A DNA stretch of 64,000 nucleotides from Hydrogenophilales bacterium. Its GTDB lineage: Bacteria > Pseudomonadota > Gammaproteobacteria > Burkholderiales > Thiobacillaceae. Shown here in pieces: positions 47,301 through 55,963 of this stretch. Below the pieces are notes generated by a model. The model made no database searches. It saw only the letters and a list, made by a program, of their open reading frames with translations, and was not told the origin of the DNA. How positions within the stretch are numbered: the stretch's first letter is position 1; every line of letters starts with the position of its first letter. Where the stretch lies: contig JADJCP010000001.1 of NCBI GenBank assembly GCA_016703155.1, positions 372,001 to 436,000 on the forward strand, read 5' to 3'. The translations under genes and the position numbers were made by a program.

Positions 47301-48449
47301 CTGCGTTGCCTGTTTTGTGATCGACGCGACCCGCGTCAGGGCACTGGCCAGTGCCTGGCGCATCTGGTCCCGCTCGGCCTCCGCGGTAGCCTGCATCTCT
47401 AGCGCGTGCTCGTTGACGCGGTTGATGTGCGCGAGATAGAGCCTACCGCGCAGTTCGGAAATGTAATAGTCATTGGCACGGCTATAGGTAGGTCGTGCCG
47501 TCCCGGCGCGCTCCGGCAGGGCGGCAATCTCTGTGAGCACCCGGTCCAGACGGGCGGAGAGCCGGTAACGCTCAAACGCCAGCGAGCGCAGTTCATCCAG
47601 GTGCGACAGGGCAGGCGGGAAACCCTCGACGATATCCAGACACAGTTCCGGGGCATCGCGGGACGCCGCGCCACGACCCGAATAATTGACATATTCAAGG
47701 GCATCAGCCTGATCCGGCGCCATCCAGCCTGGCCCCCCGAAGCGGTCGTAGCAATACACCGGAATCCCCAGGGCAAAAGCGTATTGCACGGTCTTGCCTA
47801 TGCTCACGATGGCATCGTACCTCCCCAGTATTTCTGGGGTAACCCGCCTCGGCGCGTGCCCTAGGCCGATGATGTCGACATCGACACCACTGGCGCGCAG
47901 CAGTGGAACTGCATCGAGGACTTCCTTTGGCGGGTGGTTGCTGACAATCGCAAGGCGTCCCAAGGTGTCAATCGTCCGACGCGGATGCTCGAAGAAATCA
48001 TCCGGCGCGAAATTGCTGAGCAGCCTCTGCGGAGGCAAGTTGGCGCGAGGCTCCGCGCGTACGGCGTCACCGGTTTCCGGAGAATTGACGAGCACCAGAT
48101 CGACGGCCGAGAGATCCTCGGGCAAGGCCTCCAGCGACTCATAAGGGGAATGTGTGGAATACACGACCCGGCGGGCACGCAGGGCCATCTTGCCAAAGAG
48201 ATATTCGTATACCGGGCGGTGGCTGACCCAGATCAGATCGTAGTCGATATCCGCCGGTGTCTCGTCGAAGATATTCAGCACTGTGATTCCGGCGCGGCGG
48301 AAATCATTCCTGATCGGATCGCCAACTATGAAGCTGCCGACAGTGACATTCGAGCCGCGCCGTTTGAATTCACTGGCCAGTTCGAGTGCAACGATCTCCG
48401 TCCCGGCGTAGTTTTCCAGATGGTGCGTAGCGATCAGGATGTGTTGCAC
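44370..48449 (-). CDS. Multidomain glycan synthesis protein: GT-B-like, RgpF and HAD domains
   Basis: Protein of 1359 residues. About 1-310 looks like a GT-B glycosyltransferase ('ATHHLENYAGTEIVALELA', 'RLAIVSNHPPKEVLDAVPLL'). About 340-410 is coiled coil. About 470-745 is an RgpF/rhamnan-synthesis domain ('VVENRGRDLAPLFVTFRD', 'CHIHTKKS', 'YPAGSMFWAR'). About 760-960 is a COG5610-type HAD hydrolase ('ILSVDIFDTLIMRP', 'IVAVSDMYLP', 'LHIGDNEHSDI'). The C-terminal 400 residues are the usual COG5610 tail. It probably assembles or trims a surface or flagellin glycan. The next gene upstream, at 48480, lies 30 bases away. Confidence 0.83.
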   Translation of the reverse strand: MQHILIATHHLENYAGTEIVALELASEFKRRGSNVTVGSFIVGDPIRNDFRRAGITVLNIFDETPADIDYDLIWVSHRPVYEYLFGKMALRARRVVYSTHSPYESLEALPEDLSAVDLVLVNSPETGDAVRAEPRANLPPQRLLSNFAPDDFFEHPRRTIDTLGRLAIVSNHPPKEVLDAVPLLRASGVDVDIIGLGHAPRRVTPEILGRYDAIVSIGKTVQYAFALGIPVYCYDRFGGPGWMAPDQADALEYVNYSGRGAASRDAPELCLDIVEGFPPALSHLDELRSLAFERYRLSARLDRVLTEIAALPERAGTARPTYSRANDYYISELRGRLYLAHINRVNEHALEMQATAEAERDQMRQALASALTRVASITKQATQYQVRLDDANTVLSERDRLVFQLSKLLSEDVQFFAAIRQAALGGKKPLLSQTVNKATDAGRVAGIVDAMNQVKAIVQGKKQLRIAESVEGADATQLDGLLSNSLIGIMAHVFYIDLFPEIRDLLARFPYPFTLLVSVVDQAAADSVRAQSEGLDKLVALDVRVVENRGRDLAPLFVTFRDAVLSLDLVCHIHTKKSLYTGEERVGWRQYLYRELLGNPERISAILRRFAATPSLGLVYPESYSGMPFWGHTWLQNKPIGMMLAQRLGYDIDLREYLDYPAGSMFWARTQSLRPLFDLNLRLDQFPPESGQTDGTLQHALERYLTIVPRLCGYEIGVIGKDGSVADTGEKNWQHYFVAPLAGKLEGATAKARILSVDIFDTLIMRPFLHPDAVFDFIGEFMRVRHGIADFKALRKQAEARGRVDKQGKDVDLEDIYRALAALVGGGEAFAAEAREIEQGMELWFVRPRAELIRLLKRVAAQGKRIVAVSDMYLPKALIGQMLDRAGIGFISEIYVSNDTGWRKDTGEAWRRLPEIEGVAADEWLHIGDNEHSDIQLTVAAKYMMPLHVLRPSALLETVPCLRPLHRRGTLAWPDQLWLGLLANRLSDIADRYPNRFGKTLRFEDAESIGYLCFGPIVANYILWVAREAVRQGIGQLLFLSREGYLLEKAFNALRAALPYLSSIDTSYFLTSRRASGVAAMRNRDDLTYLLGAHFQGTLSNLLEARLGANVLAAYELAGDVDLDAKVCLPDMKRDIVERLLGSRADILDVAGREREAYLEYWRREVTQEKVALCDLGFSGTIQKFLMGMTGRKMDGYYFVTTRKVEGLKQLGVAVRGLYGESVSLEETSVPAFDYSLLLEAVLTAPAGQFLCFEGEGATLRPVFKDAGHAQAHFDKIGEIQQGILSFIDDLVEAVGERVYDAEFDKSLVQLPLKLIIDGVWSLGPMESLFSVEDDFSGSGEISCIAHYRMLEARRREAL

Positions 48450-48479
48450 GGTCCTTGCCTCTGCCTGTGTTGATCTGGT

Positions 48480-49322
48480 TCAGAAATGAGTGACAGCATT
48501 CTTGAATAGCCTGTCGCCCCAATGATAGAGCGGTCTATCGAAATTGGACTGTGTGCGCACCCCTTTGCCGCGGCGCTCTGCCCATTTCCGGCCATAGGTT
48601 TCCCAAGGAAAGTGCGCCATGTAATAGCGACAGGTGTCTTCCCAGTGCGCCGTAGACAGTGCCTTGCCATAGTGCTGGCAGTGGAAACGGGTAACGATGT
48701 TGACGCCGACCTGGCTCGGTTCACGCGCATCCAGACCCAGGTAATCGTCCTTAGCGCTTGAACGCCACAACATCACAATGTCGCGCCGTTCAGGACCGAA
48801 GAAGCGACGAAAATCAAGCAGGGGGCCAGATGCGTAGGAGGCTTGGTCGCCGGGGGTCATGTAAGCATCGAAGAGCATGACTCGCACGGCGCTAACCGAT
48901 TCGGCCTCCCTGCTGAACAGAAATGGCCGAACATCACCGATGATGCGTTCGTCGACATCGGCACACAGTAACCACTGGGGACGATGCAAGGCCTTAGCCA
49001 GGTGCAGCAGCAAGCCCCTATGTCGGGTTTCCGAACACAGCCGGTCATCGACTCCGGGAAGCCAGACACTGTTCCGCACCACTAGGGAGACTGCTGGGTG
49101 GGCAAGTAGCATCTCCCCAGTGTCGTCCTCACTGGCATCGTCGTAGGCGACGATGTGATCAACCAAACCCGCTAGATAATCAAGGGTATCACCAAGAATC
49201 AGTTGTTCGTTGCGTACGCGCAGCAAGGCGCATAGGCCACCGCGTGCCTTGCTGGCGTTGCGGCCGAACATAATCCGCTCCGCGTCGTTCAATCCGAGAG
49301 CGCCCAGCGAGAACGTACTCAA
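48480..49322 (-). CDS. Glycosyltransferase family 2-like protein
   Basis: Protein of 280 residues. 'CALLRVRNEQLILGDTLDYL' (about 31-50), 'HIVAYDDASEDDTGEML' (about 60-76) and 'WLLCADVDERI' (about 115-126, with a DxD) outline a GT-A fold like GT2/GT92 proteins. The open frame begins with TTG, which overlaps the previous gene's stop (TTGA). An ATG near 49271 is the alternative start. The sugar and acceptor are unknown. Confidence 0.78.
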   Translation of the reverse strand: MSTFSLGALGLNDAERIMFGRNASKARGGLCALLRVRNEQLILGDTLDYLAGLVDHIVAYDDASEDDTGEMLLAHPAVSLVVRNSVWLPGVDDRLCSETRHRGLLLHLAKALHRPQWLLCADVDERIIGDVRPFLFSREAESVSAVRVMLFDAYMTPGDQASYASGPLLDFRRFFGPERRDIVMLWRSSAKDDYLGLDAREPSQVGVNIVTRFHCQHYGKALSTAHWEDTCRYYMAHFPWETYGRKWAERRGKGVRTQSNFDRPLYHWGDRLFKNAVTHF

Positions 49323-49648
49323 GCCGAATCCCCCGTATCGCTGGCAGTCACCGCCGCATCAAACAGAGTCCGCCCAACCTGTTCATTCAGGGCGATAAGG
49401 AGATCCAGGACGACCGGTTTAGGTGTGGCAAGCAGCTCCTGGATTGCTGCGGCGCGCCGCGCCGCAAGCAAATCACCTTCGGCCCCCGGATAAGTCTCGG
49501 CGCGGCGCGCCAGTTGCTCGCATAATCTAAGCGCCAGCATCAGGTGCTCGTCGAGGTTGGCGATGTTCTGCCAGTTGGCCTTGATGGCACCGAGGAAATA
49601 ATTGGCCTGATCTAACGGATGTGGTCTGCTTGCGCTCATGGTCTGCAT
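49319..49648 (-). CDS. Small helical hypothetical protein in the glycosyltransferase cluster
   Basis: Protein of 109 residues, nearly all helix ('LDEHLMLALRLCEQLARRAE'), with no known motif. Its stop overlaps the next gene's start, so it is translated with the cluster. The starts at 49648 and 49639 are both possible. It could be a regulatory or scaffold protein for the neighbouring transferases. Confidence 0.6.
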   Translation of the reverse strand: MQTMSASRPHPLDQANYFLGAIKANWQNIANLDEHLMLALRLCEQLARRAETYPGAEGDLLAARRAAAIQELLATPKPVVLDLLIALNEQVGRTLFDAAVTASDTGDSA

Positions 49649-49683
49649 GCCTTCTGTTCAATGTCATGTGGCGGGCTGGAAGG

Positions 49684-52308
49684 TCATTTCGGCAACCAAG
49701 CAGCTTGCCATCGGTCAAGATTGTTTTCGAGCAACCAGTGCTCTTCCACATGTGCGCGCAGAGCATCACCGGCCTGGGCGAGCCGAATGGAGTTAGTGAG
49801 CATGTCATGTATGGCTTCCAGCCAATCCTTGTGCCGGTTCCGGACACGGTGCACGGGGTAGTCGCCACGATAGGGTGTGATGTCCGAGCAGATCACCGGA
49901 TAACCAAGTATGCCGTACTCCAAGAGTCGGAGATGACTCTTGGCATGATTGAATGGCACATCCTCTAGCGGCGCCACCGCAAGGTCGAGATCCAGTGATG
50001 CCAGTTTCGCGGGATAGTCGGCAAGCGCCACAATAGGCTGAAATTCGACATGCCCTTTCAGGCTCTCGGGGCAATACCCCAAGAAAACCCATTCGGCCTG
50101 GCTGGCGGTTGCCTTGACGACATCGACAATGATCTCCAGATCGCCTTCATGCCCGAAGCTGCCCGCCCATCCCACTCTCGGCTTGGCACCGCGCTGACGC
50201 TTGAGAGTCAGACCACACCACCTGGCCGCTTCGATATAGTTTGGGCAGACGACGATCTCGGTGGCATATTCGCGCATGGCATCGGCGAGATAATCGGTGG
50301 AAACCATAAGGCGATCACACAAGCCGATGGCCTTGCGCAAACGTTTCTTAAGTTCCGGAAGACTGGCGATCTGCGCGCTCGCCACGTGCCGCACCGGCGG
50401 GTTGAACAGTAGGTCGTCCAGTTCGAACACCGTGAAAGCCTTACCATGCCGGCGGTAGCCTTCGATGCGCTCAATATTGCGTGGCTCGATCTGGCGTTGC
50501 AGGACGATGCTATCCGGCTCGAAGCGCAGCAGTTCTGGTATGCCCAGATAGCGGTCGGTCTCCAGACCATAAACGCGCCCAGCCCGGTTGAGCTGGCGCA
50601 TCGGTGCCATGACGCGGTATTCGCCGCTGCCGGCACGGTCGCCTGTGTGCGCTAGGATGCGCGGGCGGTTCCTGTCGCTCGGGGCCAGGCGTAGCATCGG
50701 TTCCGCTTCAATCTCGGGGCGCCGGGTGCGCAGGCTGAAATTGCGGTTGTAGGCTGGATCGAAGGCGATCTGCCGCGGCCATTTGTCGTAGAAAGTGCCG
50801 CGCTCGGCGAGGAAGCGGCGTTGCTTCTCGGTCTGTTGTGTCTGCTCGGTATTGGCCAACTGGCTTGCCGAGCCCTCGTGCAGTAGCGTAGCGAACGGTG
50901 TCCAGACCACTAGCAGGCCGACTTGCCTAACCTTCAGGCACAGGTCGATGTCGTTGTATGAGACCTGGAAGTTTGTTTCGTCCAGGCCACCCAACTGGTC
51001 GTACACCAACTTGCGCACCAGCAAACAGGCGCCGCTAACGGCGGACACGTCCTGAGTGAGTTGCAAGCGACCAAAGTAGCCTAGGTCATCAAGGTCCGCG
51101 CCGATGTAGATGTGTTCCGCTGGGGTGTTGTTCAGGCCAAGAATGACGCCGGCATGCTGCACCTTGCCGCTCGGGTAGATGAGGCGCGCGCCGACGACGC
51201 CGACATCCGACCGTTGACCGTGGGAGAGCATCTCGTCGAGCCAATCATCGTGCAAGATGGCCGTATCGTTGTTGAGGAGCAACAAGTACTCGCCGCGCGC
51301 CTCCTCGGCAGCTCGGTTGTTCATCGCCGAGAAATTGAACAGGCCGGGGTAGGCGATCACCCGAATTCGCTCGTCGACGGAATCCAGTCTCGATAAATAA
51401 TCCAAAGCCGCAGTTTCAGTGCTGCCGTTGTCGACGACCAACACCTCGTAGTTGGCATAAAGGGTTTTGGCAAGGAGCGTACTGATGCAACGCTCCAGAA
51501 ATTCGCACTGGTTTTTCGTCGGAATGATGATCGACACTAAGGGCCTCGCCTCATGAATGTGGCGCAGGTGATATGTACCCCCGATATACCCCTCTTCAAT
51601 GCGTGCCGGCTGGCCGATACGATCAAGATGCTCTGCCAGCGCGCCCAGGCGAGCCTGTTCGATTTCCTCTAGAGAGCGCGTGCTGTGCCCACCCCAGCTA
51701 TAGCGGTGGTAGAGAAGCTCCGGAACATGTCCGATGGCGCACTCGCCACCATGCTCGTACAAGCGCAGACAGAAATCGAACTGCTCTATGCCATCCATCG
51801 CCGGCCGATATCCGCCAACCGCATCGAATGTGGTCCTTCCGACCAGCAAAAGGCCACCGACGGCAAACGAGGCCGCTCGCAACATATCGACATTGAAATC
51901 GGTCTTGAAAAATGACGAGCCAGTGTGCCCGTCGTCATCGAGACTATCTTCATCGCTGTACATCGCCTGCCACTCAACGTGAGCGCTTGCCTCTCTGAGT
52001 AAGCAAGTTAGGGCGAAGTCGGTCAGCTTGTCGCCAGCTTCGATCAGGCCGACCCAGTCGCCGGGCCCCTGTGCAAGAGCGACGTTGGTCTCGATCAGGA
52101 AGTCGCTAGCTTTGACGTGACGCCATTCGACACGCGCATCAAGCACTCGATCAGGCGACTGCCGCTCGGAAAGGACAGTCAAGCGCCAGTCTGCATGTGT
52201 TTGCCCAAGCAGAGAAGCCAGCGTGAGATCCAGGAAAGCATCATGCCCCGCCAGCAGAGGCGTGACCAAATGAACAATAGCTTGCGCTGCGACGTCAATA
52301 GGCTGCAT
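49684..52308 (-). CDS. Multidomain glycosyltransferase (two GT2 plus one GT-B domain)
   Basis: Protein of 874 residues. About 1-225 is a divergent GT2 ('GDWVGLIEAGDKLTDFAL', 'YSDEDSLD'). About 255-510 is a typical GT2 ('SIIIPTKNQCEFLERCIST', 'LVVDNGSTE', 'LLLNNDTAI'). About 550-870 is a GT-B/GT4-like domain ('HTGDRAGSGEYRVMAPMRQL', 'VGWAGSFGHEGDLE', 'LRLLEYGILGYPVICSDI'). Such triple fusions build O-antigen or flagellin glycans. It is on the same strand as its neighbours and close to flaF-flbT-flagellin. Confidence 0.86.
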   Translation of the reverse strand: MQPIDVAAQAIVHLVTPLLAGHDAFLDLTLASLLGQTHADWRLTVLSERQSPDRVLDARVEWRHVKASDFLIETNVALAQGPGDWVGLIEAGDKLTDFALTCLLREASAHVEWQAMYSDEDSLDDDGHTGSSFFKTDFNVDMLRAASFAVGGLLLVGRTTFDAVGGYRPAMDGIEQFDFCLRLYEHGGECAIGHVPELLYHRYSWGGHSTRSLEEIEQARLGALAEHLDRIGQPARIEEGYIGGTYHLRHIHEARPLVSIIIPTKNQCEFLERCISTLLAKTLYANYEVLVVDNGSTETAALDYLSRLDSVDERIRVIAYPGLFNFSAMNNRAAEEARGEYLLLLNNDTAILHDDWLDEMLSHGQRSDVGVVGARLIYPSGKVQHAGVILGLNNTPAEHIYIGADLDDLGYFGRLQLTQDVSAVSGACLLVRKLVYDQLGGLDETNFQVSYNDIDLCLKVRQVGLLVVWTPFATLLHEGSASQLANTEQTQQTEKQRRFLAERGTFYDKWPRQIAFDPAYNRNFSLRTRRPEIEAEPMLRLAPSDRNRPRILAHTGDRAGSGEYRVMAPMRQLNRAGRVYGLETDRYLGIPELLRFEPDSIVLQRQIEPRNIERIEGYRRHGKAFTVFELDDLLFNPPVRHVASAQIASLPELKKRLRKAIGLCDRLMVSTDYLADAMREYATEIVVCPNYIEAARWCGLTLKRQRGAKPRVGWAGSFGHEGDLEIIVDVVKATASQAEWVFLGYCPESLKGHVEFQPIVALADYPAKLASLDLDLAVAPLEDVPFNHAKSHLRLLEYGILGYPVICSDITPYRGDYPVHRVRNRHKDWLEAIHDMLTNSIRLAQAGDALRAHVEEHWLLENNLDRWQAAWLPK

Positions 52309-52329
52309 TGGCCCTTCCCGGACATCTCA

Positions 52330-53166
52330 TCATTTCATCAGACGCAATAGATAATTGATCCCGAAATATTTTTTGGCTTCCGACCAGATAAACAGAAACT
52401 GGATGTCTCGGAAGCCTAACGACTTCGCATAATCAAGCATGTCCCAGCCGTAATCGTAGACCAGCAGGGCTCCTGAATTGTTTATCGGGTCGCCATGATA
52501 GACGGCTGGCAGCAGATGTTCGATATGGCCTGTGGCATTGATCTCGGCGCGTTTTACTGAGTCGGCACGATTGAAGTGGAAAGGCACGGTGATGAGCGCG
52601 GCGGCCCCCGGTTTCAAGACTCTATACATATTTCGAAGCGCCGCCTGGTAATCGAAGACATGCTCCAAGACATCAAGGCTGACCAGCAGATCGAAACTGT
52701 CGTCCGCGAAACTGAGATTCTCGATGCTTTCGCATCTCAATCCATGCCGATCTATGGATCCCAAGGGAGCTTTCTTAGGTATGTACTCGCTACCTATGGT
52801 GAGCGGCACGAAGTCAAGCAGTGCCTTGTAGAAGGCCGTGGTACCTTCATTGCAGTATACAAGGCTGTTTCGGCTGAGATTTTCGCTGCTTAGTATCCAG
52901 TCGAGAGTACAACGCATGCGGGTATTCATGCCGCAACTGCAAACGCCTCGTTCACGCCACACGGGTGTCTTGCCATCGGCGGAAAACATGTAATCGACGG
53001 CTACATTGCCAACACCGCAGCTTGGACAATAGCCAGTCAGGTTGAAAGATGCGTCACAACTAACATACTTCAGCTGTACCTTGTCCAACAGTGGATAGAT
53101 ATCTTGGAAGTAATGCTCCGTATGACTCGGTTTACGCGCGCTGTAGATTAAGGCCAACTCAAGCAT
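52330..53166 (-). CDS. SAM-dependent methyltransferase with N-terminal zinc-ribbon-like segment
   Basis: Protein of 278 residues. Residues 40-90 contain CPSCG and CSCG pairs that could bind zinc. The methyltransferase domain (about 115-240) lacks a clear glycine-rich motif I but shows 'DSFDLLVSLDVLEHVFDY' and 'LKPGAAALITVPF', as in the Methyltransf_11 group attached to sugar biosynthesis. It is the first gene upstream of the glycosyltransferases. Confidence 0.78.
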   Translation of the reverse strand: MLELALIYSARKPSHTEHYFQDIYPLLDKVQLKYVSCDASFNLTGYCPSCGVGNVAVDYMFSADGKTPVWRERGVCSCGMNTRMRCTLDWILSSENLSRNSLVYCNEGTTAFYKALLDFVPLTIGSEYIPKKAPLGSIDRHGLRCESIENLSFADDSFDLLVSLDVLEHVFDYQAALRNMYRVLKPGAAALITVPFHFNRADSVKRAEINATGHIEHLLPAVYHGDPINNSGALLVYDYGWDMLDYAKSLGFRDIQFLFIWSEAKKYFGINYLLRLMK

Positions 53167-53324
53167 CGTCTCTCCAGCAAGATTCTGTAAGTGATAATGC
53201 CAGAATACACGAGAGTCGCGCCACGGACGCTATCGAACCGACAACTGCTTGCCTCAACGGAGGGTATATCCCGCCAAGTGCTGACCACACGTCGGGAAAG
53301 CACACAGAGAGGCTGAAGGTAAAC

Positions 53325-53703
53325 TCAGACAGAGTTGCTGCGTAATCCCGCTGCAATATTTTTTATTGATCGAAATCAGGATATCCAGCTTGTCCGCAAC
53401 CGGAAACGCCATCACATCAAAAGTGCGCTTATCCACGAACACCGAGAGACTGAGCAAATTGCGCTTGATCTCCGCAGGCAAAGGATTGTCAGCGTTAAGC
53501 AATTCAGCCTGGAAAAATGTCCAGACGCGCTGGTTGTAGCGCAGTGCCTCATCGAGTTCAGCCTCGCGATCAGGCTTATCCCAGTTATGCTTGATATCCA
53601 TGAGCCGCATTGCCGCCCGCATCAATACCGTCGACTCAAGGTCGCGCCCGGAAAGTGTCGCTTTTTCGACTTCCTGGTACGCGTTAAGCGGGTTGGCGGA
53701 CAT
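53325..53703 (-). CDS. flaF: Flagellar biosynthesis regulator FlaF (frame broken near the end)
   Basis: About 125 residues when corrected, starting MSANPLNAYQEVEKATLSGR. FlaF works with FlbT on flagellin secretion or translation in Alphaproteobacteria. Conserved text includes 'EALRYNQRVWTFFQAELL' and 'PAEIKRNLLSLSVFVDKR'. In the given frame the protein ends oddly (KKYCSGITQQLC..., reading to 53254). Removing one A from the six-A run (plus strand T run 53359-53364) restores 'SINKNIAAGLRSNSV' and a stop at 53325. The start overlaps flbT by 20 bases. Confidence 0.84.
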
Positions 53704-54082
53704 GGCTGATGAGCTCCTGTTCATATTCGACCAGTTTTCTGGCGCCTTTGAGGGCCTGGTAGTATCTACCGCAGGCAAGGTCGGTATTCATGGCCGCGAG
53801 GTAATCGACCGTGCTCGGTGCCGCGGAGAGCACCTGTTCCAGCAAGTCCCGATAGGCATGCTGATATTTGCTGACGTTGGCGCCATCGATGTACATCAAT
53901 TGCACGCAGAGATAGATCTGTTTGCATACAGAGTCTGCCTTTTCTTCGGTGAGGATATCCTTTTCGCGCAGCAGAGGCACGTCGTTGAGGATGGAAAACT
54001 CGGTCGGGCTGTCGCCATTTTGGACGACAGCCCCGCCGATAAAGACTTTCTCACCGGGTCTAAGCGAAATTTTCAGGGACAC
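53684..54082 (-). CDS. flbT: Flagellar regulatory protein FlbT
   Basis: Protein of 132 residues. 'MSLKISLRPGEKVFIGGAVV', 'DVPLLREKDILTEEKAD' and 'CKQIYLCVQLMYID' are FlbT hallmarks. In Caulobacter FlbT binds flagellin mRNA and destabilises it until the hook is complete. It overlaps flaF by 20 bases and follows the unknown gene at 54090 by 7 bases. Confidence 0.9.
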   Translation of the reverse strand: MSLKISLRPGEKVFIGGAVVQNGDSPTEFSILNDVPLLREKDILTEEKADSVCKQIYLCVQLMYIDGANVSKYQHAYRDLLEQVLSAAPSTVDYLAAMNTDLACGRYYQALKGARKLVEYEQELISHVRQPA

Positions 54083-54089
54083 GATGCAC

Positions 54090-54779
54090 CTACAGATAAC
54101 CCAAGGCCGTATCCCGGCTCAGCATGGGTTGATTTGCATCCCCCAGCTGCCGCCCTACGGCAATGCCCAGCGCCTGAATTTCGGAATCATCAAAGGCAAC
54201 ACTCGGCAATTCCGAATTAGTCGTTGACTGCGCTTTCGCGGCCACGGCCTGCAATGCTTCGAACCCTTGACCTAAACGTACACCGACATCCCCGAGTTTG
54301 GCCGAAAACGCCGCGACATCTTCATCGCTGCTAGTCGCCGGGAATAACTCCGGCAATTCTGCTTCACGCGGATAAAACACCGGTTCCACCCCAGGTTCGA
54401 TGGGCGGTATGGCCAACGCTTCCAACTGCTGACGCAGACCATTGACACTGTTGATAAATGCTAGCCTCTGCTCATTTCCCGGAGGAAATGGTGGGTAGTT
54501 CTTGACCATTTGCACTTCCTGGCTCAACGCCTTGACCAGGCGATCCGCCTGTTCGAGTGCCTTGCCAACTTCACGTACCGACTGCGCCACATGTGCCGCT
54601 TCATCTTTCGCGGCGGCCAACCCGGAAAAACTGCTGTGCTGCGTTTCCACCCGGCTGTTCTGTTCTCCGGGCAAGGATACGTCGACACTGCCGCGAACCG
54701 TGCCGGGCTGTGACGCACTGGCTTGGCCAAGACCCTGGGCAGCGGAGCTTAATCCGATACCGCTTATCTCGTTTACCAT
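54090..54779 (-). CDS. Unknown protein between flagellin and flbT
   Basis: Protein of 229 residues starting MVNEISGIGLSSAAQGLGQA, with AGGAG 7 bases upstream; the frame extends 6 residues further to 54797. A low-complexity Ser/Gln-rich N terminus is followed by a coiled coil (about 60-95) and a segment with proline-rich 'PPFPPGNEQRL'. No family is recognised. Its place in the flagellin operon suggests a FlaG-like or flagellin-export role, but there is no FlaG motif. Confidence 0.65.
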   Translation of the reverse strand: MVNEISGIGLSSAAQGLGQASASQPGTVRGSVDVSLPGEQNSRVETQHSSFSGLAAAKDEAAHVAQSVREVGKALEQADRLVKALSQEVQMVKNYPPFPPGNEQRLAFINSVNGLRQQLEALAIPPIEPGVEPVFYPREAELPELFPATSSDEDVAAFSAKLGDVGVRLGQGFEALQAVAAKAQSTTNSELPSVAFDDSEIQALGIAVGRQLGDANQPMLSRDTALGYL

Positions 54780-54857
54780 TGCCGTCTCCTGTGCCAATGA
54801 CCGGAGTGGGTTACCCCGCTCCGGCCAACATCGTCATTCTTGCGAATGAGCGACCTT

Positions 54858-55679
54858 TTAGAACAACCTCAGGACGCTTTGAGCAGCTTGCGAAGCGATC
54901 GATAGCGAGGTGGTACCCAACTGCTGCCTGGTTTGCAGGATCAGCATGTTAGCGCCTTCTTCGTTGGTATCCGCCGCTGTCAGCTTGTTCGCGCCTTCCG
55001 TAAGGACATTGTTCATGTCCGTGATGAAGCTTTCCCGTGCCGAGAGGATCGCCAGGTTCGAAGCCAGTTTTGAAGACTCGGTACGCAGCGTCACCAGAGC
55101 ATCGTTCAAGCTACTTTCGATCGTATCAATCTCGCCAGCAGTATCAATTGCCGTGTTGCTAGCTGCGGCATCGATCCCCAGGCCAGTCGAAGTGGCCGCA
55201 AAGCCGGAAATAGTGATGTTGGTGCTGTTGTCTTCATTGAAGGCCACCGCCAGGGTGTCGCTATCGAGCAGATTAATGCCCTTGTAGCCCGAGTCAGCAG
55301 CAATGTCATCCAGCTGAGCCAAAACTTCGGTGTACTGATCAGCAAGGTCATCAAGAGACGTTGTGTCGGTAGTGCCACGTGCCTGGGACAACAAACCGCG
55401 CGCGGTTTCGATCAAGGTATTGATAGCCTTCACACCCTTGTCCGCGGCCTTGATGGTCTGGATGGCCTCGCCGATGGCGTCCTTGCGGCCGTCGAGCTGG
55501 GAAGCGCGATCCATGTGGGCCTTGGCGGCAAAGAAGTTGGCGGGGTTATCCAGAGCGCTGTTCACCTTCTTGCCGGTGGTCAGACGTTCCGAAGTACGAT
55601 CCAGCAGAGAGCTGTTTTCCTGCAGGGAAACCAGCACATTGCGCATGGAGGAAGTCAGAGAGACGTCGCCGATTGCCAT
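54858..55679 (-). CDS. Flagellin
   Basis: Protein of 273 residues. The N-terminal D0/D1 helix region ('MRNVLVSLQENSSLLDRTSE', 'LTTGKKVNSALDNPANFFAA') and the C-terminal helix ('QQLGTTSLSIASQAAQSVLR') are well conserved. The surface domain is short and rich in Thr, Asp and Ser, offering possible O-glycosylation sites. TCTAGAACAGGAG-like sequence precedes the ATG. The sequence is of the FlaF/FlbT-controlled, alphaproteobacterial type. It is the first gene of the operon and is followed by the unknown gene, flbT and flaF. Confidence 0.93.
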   Translation of the reverse strand: MAIGDVSLTSSMRNVLVSLQENSSLLDRTSERLTTGKKVNSALDNPANFFAAKAHMDRASQLDGRKDAIGEAIQTIKAADKGVKAINTLIETARGLLSQARGTTDTTSLDDLADQYTEVLAQLDDIAADSGYKGINLLDSDTLAVAFNEDNSTNITISGFAATSTGLGIDAAASNTAIDTAGEIDTIESSLNDALVTLRTESSKLASNLAILSARESFITDMNNVLTEGANKLTAADTNEEGANMLILQTRQQLGTTSLSIASQAAQSVLRLF

Positions 55680-55760
55680 GATAAAACTCCTGTTCTAGGT
55701 GGATGTCCGGAAGGGCTTCTGCCCTCCGTTACCAACATCGTGTTCGATGCGGTTGAACCC

Positions 55761-55787
55761 ATTACGGCACCCCGGAAAAAAACTTTA
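55761..55787 (-). promoter_or_regulatory. Sigma-28 (FliA) promoter of the flagellin operon
   Basis: On the minus strand CTAAAG is followed, 15 bases after TAAA, by GCCGTAAT; the consensus is TAAA-N15-GCCGATAA. The spacing is exact and the GCCG core is intact. It lies 82 bases upstream of the flagellin ATG. The upstream sequence is AT-rich (AAAAAATATTTTCAAAAAA). Confidence 0.7.
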
Positions 55788-55963
55788 GGGTTTTTTGAAA
55801 ATATTTTTTCGGCTAGCCCCACCCAGTGGTCTGCCCTCCCTGATCACAAGGAGGCTCCTTGTGGGGACCGTGTGTTGGTCGCGGATCATCTCGACAAGAC
55901 CTTGCCAATCGGCTAGCTATACTGAGACATATCCATATCCATGCCAGCGCAAGGGAGGCTCGC

